This document shows positions 16,762 to 23,558 of a DNA stretch of 33,178 bases, in pieces. Under the pieces are notes generated by a model, which had not been told where the DNA came from, searched no databases, and worked only from the letters and a program-made list of their open reading frames with translations. A program made the translations under genes and the position numbers. Each line of letters starts with the position of its first letter. Position 1 is the first letter of the stretch. Location of the stretch: NCBI RefSeq assembly GCF_030124325.1, contig NZ_JASKLR010000039.1, positions 1 through 33,178 of the forward strand. The letters run 5' to 3'. Origin of the DNA: Sinorhizobium sp. 8-89 (GTDB lineage: Bacteria; Pseudomonadota; Alphaproteobacteria; Rhizobiales; Rhizobiaceae).

Positions 16762-17976
16762 ATGGAGAGTAGAAATGTAACGACGCCCTTCGGGCGGCGG
16801 TCGATGACGCTTGCCCTCTTGGCAGGTCAGTTCATTTCGGGCGAGGTCGCGCCCGGAAGGTCGGCAGACAAATGGAAGCTGTTCCGCGCGCTCTGCGAGG
16901 CAAAGCCTCGGCTTGGCATCACTGAGCGAGCGCTTGCCGTCCTGAATGCGCTCTTGAGCTTCTATCCGGAGAATGTGCTCAGCGGGGAAGCCGGTCTGGT
17001 AGTGTTTCCGTCGAATGCACAGCTGTCACGGAGAGCCCATGGCATGGCCGAAGCGACCCTTAGACGGCATCTTGCGTTACTCGTCGAGTCCGGGCTCATT
17101 ACCCGCAAAGACAGCCCGAATGGCAAGCGCTATGCGCGCAAGTCCCGCAGCGGAGCGATCGACGAGGCCTTCGGCTTCTCGCTGGCACCTCTGCTCGCCC
17201 GGGCGGATGAGATCGAGCGGCTGGCCGCCGAGGTCGAAGCCGAACGGCTGGAACTGCGCCGGCTGCGCGAGCGTTTGACGCTCTGCCGGAGGGACATCGC
17301 GAAACTCATTGAGGTCGCGATTGACGAGAGCGTGCCGGGCGATTGGGCAGCGGTCGAGGAAAAGTTCCGCAGCCACATCGCCAGCCTTCCGAGGGTGCCT
17401 AGTGTTGGGGAATTGGGGCCGGTTGTCGAAAAGATCGAGAGCCTGCGCGGACTGATCGCTAACGAGCTGAAAACGCGAATAAAACGGCCGCATGTGAGCG
17501 GCAATCCCGATCAAACTGAGCGGCACATACAGAGTTCAAAACCCGAATCCCTTCATGAATCTGAACCTCGCTCTGGAGATCGGCCGGTTGAAAAGTCGAA
17601 TCAGGCCGTTCAGCCAGCAAGCAAGACGAACAGATCTTTCCCATTGGCGATGGTGCTGAAAGCGTGCCCCGAAATCGTCATCTACGGCCCCGGCGGGACG
17701 ATCAGGAGTTGGCCCGACCTGATGATCGCAGCCGCCACCGTGCGAACGATGCTTCGTGTCGACCCGTCTGCCTACCAGGACGCATGCCAGGTCCTTGGCC
17801 CTGAAAACGCCGGCACCCTGGTCGCCTGCATCCTCGAGCGGGCAGAGCATATCAACTCGGCCGGTGGTTACCTACGCGATCTAACGGGCAGGGCGCGGCG
17901 GGGAATATTCTCGCTTGGACCAATGCTGATGGCGTTGATGCGGGCGAACCAGGGTGCCGGCAGGAAAGCCGGATAG
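16762..17976 (+). CDS. repC: Replication initiator RepC
   Basis: A 404-residue initiator, the only replication protein of repABC plasmids; in this family the origin lies inside the repC gene itself. An N-terminal winged-helix domain (about 30-125, including AQLSRRAHGMAEATLRRHLA) binds DNA. A coiled segment at about 150-180 (IERLAAEVEAERLELRRLRE) and a low-complexity linker at about 240-290 lead to the conserved C-terminal domain with VDPSAYQDACQVLGPENAG and NSAGGYLRDLTGRARRG. GAAGGGA precedes the ATG. It is separated from repB by 156 bases holding the ctRNA. The frame is intact, unlike the remnant at 11.4 kb. Confidence 0.95.
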   Translation: MESRNVTTPFGRRSMTLALLAGQFISGEVAPGRSADKWKLFRALCEAKPRLGITERALAVLNALLSFYPENVLSGEAGLVVFPSNAQLSRRAHGMAEATLRRHLALLVESGLITRKDSPNGKRYARKSRSGAIDEAFGFSLAPLLARADEIERLAAEVEAERLELRRLRERLTLCRRDIAKLIEVAIDESVPGDWAAVEEKFRSHIASLPRVPSVGELGPVVEKIESLRGLIANELKTRIKRPHVSGNPDQTERHIQSSKPESLHESEPRSGDRPVEKSNQAVQPASKTNRSFPLAMVLKACPEIVIYGPGGTIRSWPDLMIAAATVRTMLRVDPSAYQDACQVLGPENAGTLVACILERAEHINSAGGYLRDLTGRARRGIFSLGPMLMALMRANQGAGRKAG

Positions 17977-18031
17977 TACGATCGCGAAGCGACTGCTAAG
18001 CTGTGCCGAGACTCGAGGAGAGGAACGTATC

Positions 18032-18751
18032 ATGCCGTCAGAGTCACGATCACCACGCCTCGCGGTCCTAATCGATGCCGACAACACCTCGCCAAGATTG
18101 TCGACGGACTGTTCGAAGTGGTTGCCAAGATCGGCGAGGCGAGCGTGCGGCTCATTTATGGAGATTTCTTGGGCACACGATCGAAAGCCTGGGCGTGCTG
18201 GCCAAACACGCGATCATCCCGCAACAGTAGTTCGCCTATACGACGGGAAAGAACGCTTCCGACATCAACTTGGTGATCGATGCCATGGATCTGTTGCACA
18301 GCGGCGCTTCGACGGCTTCTGCCTCGTTTCGTCCGACAGCGATTTCACGCGATTGGCCGCACGAATTCGCGAGCAGGGCATCGATGTCTTTGGCTTCGGC
18401 GAACAAAAGACTTTCGGCAGGCCTGCCGCAGGTTCGTCACCGAAAACCTGCTGGCTGGAGCGATCAAGGACGATCAGAGTACCCCCTCGGCTGAAAAACA
18501 ACTGCACCCGGTGCGGCCGTGCCGCTGATCAAAAAGGGTGCTCTCGCAGGAGGAAACCGAGGATGGTTTGGGTGAACCATCGGCACGGTGGGCAAGCAAT
18601 TGCTCAACTTGGTGCCGGACTTTGATCCGCGTACCTTACCTTCGGCTTCCGCAAGCTCAGCGATCTTATCCGGAAGACAAATCAATTCGAGGTGCAGCAG
18701 GCCGAGGGAGGTCCCATCAGCATTCGGCTGAAGCAACGCGGAAAAAACTAG
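18032..18751 (+). pseudogene. NYN-domain RNase with C-terminal LOTUS/OST-HTH domain, frameshifted
   Basis: The ATG at 18032 has a GAGGAGAGGA ribosome binding site. Stitched frames give PRLAVLIDADNTS, KIVDGLFEVVAKIGEASVRL, IYGDF, AYTTGKNASDINLVIDAMDL, LHSGRFDGFCLVSSDSDFTR, LAARIREQGIDVFGFGEQKT, then the LOTUS part with FDPRTYGFRKLSDLI and VQQAEGGPISIRLKQRGKN, stop at 18751. The three acidic NYN (PIN-like nuclease) motifs are all recognisable. At least five frameshifts and an in-frame TAG (QQ-stop-FAY) inactivate it. Intact relatives of about 240-250 residues are common in rhizobia (LabA/DUF88-like). Confidence 0.8.
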
Positions 18752-18862
18752 CGGCGGTTGCGAAGCACGCGCCGATCGACCTAAGTTCCTCGTCAGACAT
18801 GCAATCAGGCTTCACGGCCGCCCACCATCATTTCCCACCTCAATCGACAAGGACCGTTTGCT

Positions 18863-19177
18863 ATGAAGACCGACGAAGAAGAACTGATCAGGACGCGGGC
18901 CTATGAGTTGTGGGAGAGAGCAGGGCGACCAGAAGGGGATGGACTTGAGCACTGGTTCGAGGCTGCCAACGAAGTTCAGTCAGCCAAAATAAACGGCGTT
19001 GAGGTGTTAAAGGATGCTGCGGTTCCTGGCGGAACCATTGAATCTACAGTCGTTACCCAGGCGAGAACACCGAAATCCACGGTGACGAAGCAGCCAGACA
19101 GCGCGAAGCGGCTGAAAAGGAGCACCGTTTCCAAAACAACCGGTGACAAGAAGGGCAAACGGACTGAGGGCCGTTAG
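18863..19177 (+). CDS. DUF2934 family small protein
   Basis: A 104-residue protein. The first 35 residues (EEELIRTRAYELWERAGRPE, then GLEHWFEAANEV) are the DUF2934 domain, a short helical module common in rhizobia with no known function. The remainder is a Lys/Thr/Ser-rich basic tail (SAKRLKRST, KKGKRTEGR) that might bind nucleic acid, though this is only composition. No strong ribosome binding site is visible. It is an intact gene between two pseudogenes. Confidence 0.8.
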   Translation: MKTDEEELIRTRAYELWERAGRPEGDGLEHWFEAANEVQSAKINGVEVLKDAAVPGGTIESTVVTQARTPKSTVTKQPDSAKRLKRSTVSKTTGDKKGKRTEGR

Positions 19178-19194
19178 GCAGTTGGATGATCAGG

Positions 19195-19589
19195 CACGCC
19201 GTCCGGCCTGGTCTGCGTTCGCTTTGTTGCCTCACGGTCGCGGTGGCACGCTATGTTGATGCGAAAGTCGAGTTTGAATTCGCCTCACCTTTCGCTCCGG
19301 GGCAGGCCGAGCGATTTCGCCCGCTAAATCCAAATCTTTCATTGCCCATACTTGTAGACTCGGGAAAAAGCCTCTGAGAGGCCGATGCCATAGCTTGCCG
19401 GCTTTCACGAGACACGCGTTCGGATTTCTGGCGCACCGGCGACGACGAACCCGAGATGATCCGATGACTCAGTTGGGCAAAGCGAACTTCGCAAGAGCTT
19501 GCGATATCGTGTATTTCGAACGCGGGACCAAACAGCGGTATGGGCTTGGCCCGATTGATCAGGAACGGGTTGAGGAGGGGCTAAACACA
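19195..19589 (+). pseudogene. Glutathione S-transferase remnant
   Basis: Plus-strand frames read VARYVDAKVEFEFASPFAPG, QAERFRPLNPNLSLPIL then VDSGKSL and an in-frame TGA, EADAIACRLSRD, FWRTGDDEPEMIR with another stop, and LSWAKRNFARACDIVYFERG, TKQRYGLGPIDQERVEEGLN. This is the thioredoxin-fold half, with the glutathione-binding NPNLSLPIL and EADAI, plus the start of the helical half of a bacterial glutathione S-transferase. It is cut at about 19589 by the integrase remnant on the opposite strand. Two in-frame stops, at least one frameshift and lost ends make it non-functional. Confidence 0.65.
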
Positions 19590-19880
19590 CCGACTTGTGC
19601 AGCGACTGCTGCATGGCTTCGGGAAGCGGGATGCCGCGATTTGCCGCCTCGGTAAAATAGCCGGATCTTAAGCCGTGCGGCGAAACACCGGCCCCTCCTT
19701 GATCGCTGCTTCCGCCAGCCAGTGTTTGAGGGCGCTCACTGGTCGGCCGATCAGCAGGACATGCTGGCTGTCCTCACTGGTGGTCGTCTTGGTGCGACCC
19801 AGGCGAATGCTGAGACAGGGGAGGGAAGGGGAGTTCTTGTCGGCCGGATCGGCGCGCACCGGCTGGCCGCGATCATCATC
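19590..19880 (-). pseudogene. Truncated second copy of the tyrosine integrase
   Basis: The minus strand encodes PVRADPADKNSPSLPCLSIR, LGRTKTTTSEDSQHVLLIGR, PVSALKHWLAEAAIKEGPVF and then, with about 40 codons deleted and a frame change, HGLRSGYFTEAANRGIPLPE and AMQQSLHKSV. Each block is a diverged version of the intact integrase at 20495-21670. The final catalytic Tyr segment is missing, as are the N-terminal two thirds. The two copies lie in the same orientation on either side of cspA. Confidence 0.8.
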
Positions 19881-20197
19881 ACGATCAGATCGCCGAGCCG
19901 ATGCGTCGCATTGCCGGCACGCGGATCCGGTACCGCGCCAAAATAACCGTCGAGACAGGAAATGGCAGTTCTCCTTCGTCAAACTGCCAACTCAAAGAAT
20001 CCCTTTTAACGCCAATTACAACCTCAAAATCGCCATATGCGATTCCCCTGCGGCGATGGGGGAGGGCGGGGAGCATCGTGACGCGGTCACAGGGTTCGGC
20101 TTTCCCCTGAGGTCAGAAGCGTTTATCAGTGCTGGCGCAAGGAAAGCGTGCGCCGAGCTCCGACGCTCGGCAAGACACCTGATCAAAGGAACACATT

Positions 20198-20404
20198 ATG
20201 GCGACGGGTACGGTAAAGTGGTTTAACGCAACGAAGGGCTTCGGTTTCATTCAGCCGGACGACGGCAGCGCCGACGTCTTCGTTCACATTTCCGCAGTCG
20301 AACGGGCAGGGATGCGTGGTCTGAACGACGGCCAGAAGATCACCTATGAGCTGGTAAAGGATCGCAAAACCGGCAAGATGTCGGCGGATAACCTCCAGGC
20401 CTGA
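20198..20404 (+). CDS. cspA: Cold-shock protein (CspA family)
   Basis: A 68-residue single cold-shock domain, the standard length. The nucleic-acid-binding motifs KGFGFI (13-18) and VFVHIS (27-32) are intact, with KWFN before them. These proteins bind single-stranded RNA and DNA and melt RNA structure. An AAAGGA ribosome binding site precedes the ATG. It lies between the broken and the intact integrase copies, so it may have been carried in by the integrase-bearing island. Chromosomal paralogues are the rule, so this is probably an extra copy. Confidence 0.95.
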   Translation: MATGTVKWFNATKGFGFIQPDDGSADVFVHISAVERAGMRGLNDGQKITYELVKDRKTGKMSADNLQA

Positions 20405-20494
20405 GCCTGATTGCATGCGATCGCGGGAGGACGGGTTCGCCCGACCGTTTGCAGCGCGAGATGTACGAGAGCGATGCCCGGCGCGTAGCCATGC

Positions 20495-21668
20495 TTAGAC
20501 GATGAGCCGGGCCGCTCGTCCATTCTTTCGTTCCGCGTTGTTGTAGTAGCTCGCCGCCTGGGTCACCGACTTGTGCAGCGACTGCTGCATCGCTTCCGGC
20601 AGGGAAACACCCCGGTTGGCCGCCTCGGTCAGGTAGCCGGACCGAGGTCCATGGGCGGAAAACAGTGCCGGATCGAGGCCGGCCTGTTTGGCGCGAGCTT
20701 TCAGGACCAGATTAACCGATTGTGGCGTCAGCGCCCGCCGGTCGACGTTGCCCCACTGGTCGATGCGGCGGAACACCGGTCCGTCCTTGATCCCGGCGTT
20801 GGCCAGCCACAGCTTCAAGGCAGTCACCGGCCGGCCGATGAGCAGCACGTGCGCGTCATCGTCGATCGTCGTCGTCTTGGTGCGGCCGAGCTGGATCGAT
20901 AGGCAGGGCAGGGGAGGGGAGTTTTTGTCGTTCGGGTCGGCGCGCACCGGCTCCTCGTCGACGAGATCCTCGACCCGCAATCCCGCCACTTCTGAGCGGC
21001 GACGGCCGCCGGAGGCAAAGGCGGTCAGCAGCAAGGCACGGTCACGCCGATCGACCAGGCGCTCGCTAGCGCAGACGGCCAGCAGCTTGGCGAGCACGTC
21101 GCTGGTAACCGCCTTCCTGCTCTTGCGTTGCCGCGGTCGGTTGCTGGCCTTCACCGCGAGTTTCAGCGCGCTCCTCAGCGCTGGCGCGCCGAAAGCGCCC
21201 GTGAGCCCGCGCCAGCGGGTTAGGATTGACCAGGAGGTCAGCCGCCGCCGCACTGTGCCCGGCGCGTGCGGGCCGTTGGCCTTCAGTAGGCGCTCGAGGC
21301 GCAATCCGGCCTCGACGTCGGCCGGCATGCCGTGGCTCGGATCCTCGCTGCGTTTCACCGGGTCCCAGAGATGATGTGCCACGAATTTCAACAACAGCGC
21401 TTCCGGCGCGGGCCAGGGGAGGGGGGAGCCGGTCGCCAGCCGGCACCAGCCCTCGAGATAGCCGAGGTCGGAGGCAAGCGCCCTGAGCGTATTTTCGCTC
21501 ATGCCCTCGCCGGCTAAATGTTTGAGCGTCGCGACGTCGTCGTCGGTCAGCAGCGCGGCGAGCTGATCGCGGCGATCGAAGGGCAGGATGGCGTCGAGTG
21601 CGTCGAGCTCCTCGGCGCGGCGGTGCACCGCTTGGCTGCTCGGATCCGTCGCACTATTGTTGTTGATC
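20495..21668 (-). CDS. Tyrosine-type site-specific integrase
   Basis: An intact 391-residue integrase, start at the ATG whose last base is 21670. It has an N-terminal SAM-like DNA-binding domain (about 40-180, with a basic stretch RPRQRKSRK) and a C-terminal catalytic domain with the Arg in GGRRRSEVAG (223-225), HGPR at 340-343, H366 in QSLHKSV and the nucleophile Y375 or Y376 in QAASYYNN. The DDEEPV insert after the first Arg is longer than in XerC/D. A truncated relative lies 0.6 kb downstream. Attachment sites were not identified. It is transcribed divergently from the Phd-type antitoxin gene 75 bases away. Confidence 0.9.
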
Positions 21669-21694
21669 ATAACGCAGTCCTGCCTTCGGTGTTC

Positions 21695-21726
21695 TTGCGG
21701 AAATTACGGGAAATCCGTATATTCCG
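21695..21726 (+). promoter_or_regulatory. Promoter with overlapping palindrome for the Phd-type antitoxin gene
   Basis: A -35-like TTGCGG (21695-21700), 17-base spacer and -10-like TATATT (21718-21723) precede the ATG at 21744. An inverted repeat TACGG-GAAAT-CCGTA (21705-21719), extended by GGAA and TTCC outside, covers the spacer. Toxin-antitoxin operons of this class are autorepressed by the antitoxin at such a site. Confidence 0.6.
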
Positions 21727-21743
21727 GAAAAAGGAGTGTTGAT

Positions 21744-22022
21744 ATGACGTCGACCGTGACCGCCGCGGCGGTTTCCAAGAATTTCGGTGCCTATCAGGAC
21801 GCCGCCGTGCGCGAGCCGGTGATCATCACCAAGAATGGCCGGCCGCGGACTGTGCTCATCGCCTATGAGGACTATCTGCGGCTGTCGCGGCGCGACCGTC
21901 GCGTCGAGGCCACGGCAGAGCTGAGCGACGCCGATCTCGCCGCGGTCGAGAAGTCCGAAATGGAGCCGGGTCTCGATCATCTCAATGCCGAATTGTTGAC
22001 GGACAAGAATGCTGCCGACTGA
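21744..22022 (+). CDS. Phd/YefM-family antitoxin
   Basis: A 92-residue antitoxin. The N-terminal dimeric DNA-binding fold is clear: AAVSKNFGAYQDAAVREPVI, ITKNGRPRTVLIAYEDYLRL. The acidic C-terminal tail (LSDADLAAVEKSEME) would wrap the toxin. AAAGGAG is placed correctly before the ATG. It overlaps the start of the next frame (ATG 22009), as in toxin-antitoxin pairs, but that toxin is broken. An antitoxin kept intact without its toxin may act as an anti-addiction factor or simply be in early decay. Confidence 0.9.
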   Translation: MTSTVTAAAVSKNFGAYQDAAVREPVIITKNGRPRTVLIAYEDYLRLSRRDRRVEATAELSDADLAAVEKSEMEPGLDHLNAELLTDKNAAD

Positions 22023-22175
22023 AATCAAGGGCGGCGCGGTCTTCCTATTTCGTATCACTGGCACTCGCAGCATCTCGAAGACCGCGAAGAGGGCGACAAG
22101 GATCGGCGCCGCCTGGTGCTGGCGCTCGTCGCCAAGCTTGAGCATGGAACGCTGTCTGGGCGTGACGGTCGCCGG
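22009..22175 (+). pseudogene. Toxin remnant paired with the Phd-type antitoxin
   Basis: The ATG at 22009 overlaps the antitoxin end and opens MLPTEIKGGAVFLF. The family-like continuation YHWHSQHLEDREEGDKDRRR, LVLALVAKLEHGTL is in another frame, so a frameshift lies near 22050. The pattern (a short basic start, Trp-His, EEG-KDR, VLA) resembles the beginning of PemK-like toxins found in alphaproteobacteria, but the call is tentative. The rest of the gene is gone, replaced by the vapC 3' end on the opposite strand. Confidence 0.4.
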
Positions 22176-22185
22176 GGGTGCATTG

Positions 22186-22572
22186 TCATGCCGTCTCTAT
22201 GTCTGTTCGCGAGAAATCGTCACCTTTGAAGAGCAGCGGTTCATTGCGCGTTTTAGCGAGTGCATAGGAGAAGCAGTCCCCATAGTTCAGACCCGCCGGA
22301 TGCCGGCCTTTTCCGTAGCTGCGCCAGGCTCGCCTTGCGACAGCAATCTGTTCCGCGTCGACGGCGACAATTTCGACACCGGCCTTGTAGAGCCATAGAT
22401 CGAGCTCGGCAGTGCCCGCCTCGCCGAGGCGCGCCTCGATGACAATGGTGAGTTCAAGGATTGTCGCGGCCGAGATGAAGCGACGTGGGGCGTCGACGGC
22501 TTTTTGCTCGAAGATTGCTGCTTCCGGTTCATTGAATGCGATGGCGACGATGGCGGACGTGTCAATCACCAT
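22186..22572 (-). CDS. vapC: VapC toxin (PIN-domain ribonuclease)
   Basis: A 128-residue PIN-domain protein. It opens with VIDTSAIVAIAFNEPEA, holding the first catalytic Asp (residue 4), followed by the conserved Glu region (ILELTIVIEARLGE), and the NYGDCFSYALAK motif with the later catalytic Asp and GDDFSRTDI near the end. VapC toxins cleave tRNA or rRNA in a Mg-dependent way when free of VapB. The start codon overlaps the vapB stop by one base (TGATG), so the pair is translationally coupled. Intact; likely helps stabilise the plasmid. Confidence 0.93.
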   Translation of the reverse strand: MVIDTSAIVAIAFNEPEAAIFEQKAVDAPRRFISAATILELTIVIEARLGEAGTAELDLWLYKAGVEIVAVDAEQIAVARRAWRSYGKGRHPAGLNYGDCFSYALAKTRNEPLLFKGDDFSRTDIETA

Positions 22573-22826
22573 CAGTTGGGGAGCCCGTTTTCATCATACC
22601 CCAAAATCTCGTCGGCAGAGCGTTTATCGAGCACCGGTAGCTTCGCCCAGCGTCTACGGCTGGCGGCAAGCTCCTCAAGAAGTACATCTCGATTTCCCGC
22701 GTTTGCGAGCCGCCGCAGCCGCTCTTCCAGTGCGCGGCGGGTCGCCATGGTAATGGTTTCACCGGTCTTCTCGGCCAGTGCCTTTGCAAGACGTTCCGTC
22801 TCTATATCTTTAATGCTGAGTGCCAT
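22572..22826 (-). CDS. vapB: VapB-type antitoxin (ribbon-helix-helix/PSK family)
   Basis: An 84-residue antitoxin. The N-terminal segment ALSIKDIETERLAKALAEKT, GETITMATRRALEERL is a typical DNA-binding module of PSK-type VapB proteins. The C-terminal tail (LPVLDKRSADEILGYDENG) ends in the motif DEILGYD seen in VapB partners, which inserts into the VapC active site. AAGGAACC precedes the ATG at 22826. It is the first gene of the vapBC operon. Confidence 0.92.
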   Translation of the reverse strand: MALSIKDIETERLAKALAEKTGETITMATRRALEERLRRLANAGNRDVLLEELAASRRRWAKLPVLDKRSADEILGYDENGLPN

Positions 22827-22830
22827 TTTT

Positions 22831-22883
22831 GGTTCCTTGGTTCCTATTTGTCTATATTCTACCTAGTGTACGTGCGGACGCAA
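22831..22883 (-). promoter_or_regulatory. vapBC promoter region
   Basis: On the minus strand a -35-like TTGCGT (22878-22883) and -10-like TAGAAT (22856-22861) are 16 bases apart. A direct repeat GGAACCAA GGAACCAA sits between the -10 and the ATG and includes the ribosome binding site. Confidence 0.5.
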
Positions 22884-23558
22884 GGGGCGGTCGTTTGGGT
22901 TTCCCGAGACATCGCGCTTCGGCGGATCCTCGCTAGGCGCAGTGATGATCAGCGGAAAAGGCAGGTCTCCAACTCAGGTGAGCGGAGGGAGCATAATATG
23001 GGGCCATTCCTAGGTGATGTGCGACTCGAGATGGCTCACTATCGATACTTATCAAGTATCGATAGTGAGAGGGTATAAAAATTAGCGTTCTAGTGACAGA
23101 AACGAAAAGCTGATTGGCTTCCGTTTACGAAATTTAAGACTTTTACTTCAGATGGTTAATAGCTGCCTAAGATGGCAAAGATGCTGCAAATTCGGGATGA
23201 CCGACGGTGGACAAAGACGTCGCGGTGGTGGAGCCGCTGCATATTCCGGACGATTTGGCGCGTAACCGAAGCTAGGCTTTTGTCTCAGCTGTGCGATTGC
23301 CACGATCGGGGTTCTCGCAGCTGGAAAGGAGAGGCGGCTCCATTGTCCAGAAAATCAGCTGCACGACGAGGTCGTTGTCCCAAACCGTGTCGAAGCTCGC
23401 GTCGCCGACCTCCGTAGCGAGGTACTCCGGTGGAAGGAACTCTTCAAAGCCTCTGCAAAATTCGCATTGCGGCGACGATCGTACGGTCTAATCTGTTCTA
23501 GTCATGGTTGAGCTCGCGAATCGCTTGCCAGCCGCAACATCTCGCGAGCTTCTATTGC
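22884..23558. other. Intergenic region upstream of the ATPase-RT operon
   Basis: About 675 bases without a supported complete gene, locally lower in GC around 23070-23170. A perfect 35-base hairpin is listed separately. On the minus strand, 23277-23465 reads CRGFEEFLPPEYLATEVGD, then FDTVWDNDLVVQLIFWTMEP. This looks like a genuine protein tail but has no start and no family I recognise, so it may be a remnant. The operon promoter must lie in this stretch or just before 23508. Confidence 0.4.
23035..23069. repeat. Perfect 35-base inverted repeat
   Basis: The arms CTCACTATCGATACTT and AAGTATCGATAGTGAG are perfectly complementary over 16 bases, with the 3-base centre ATC. It contains two TATCGATA octamers. 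No T run follows, so an intrinsic terminator is unlikely; the A/T-rich GGGTATAAAAATTAG right after it could be a promoter element. It lies about 490 bases before the ATPase ATG. Confidence 0.85.

Noticed and set aside
5000..22200. Explaining all frameshifts as sequencing error
   Set aside because: Long perfect frames (repA, repB, repC, integrase, 1,226-codon RT) lie among the broken genes, and the broken genes also show large deletions and truncations.
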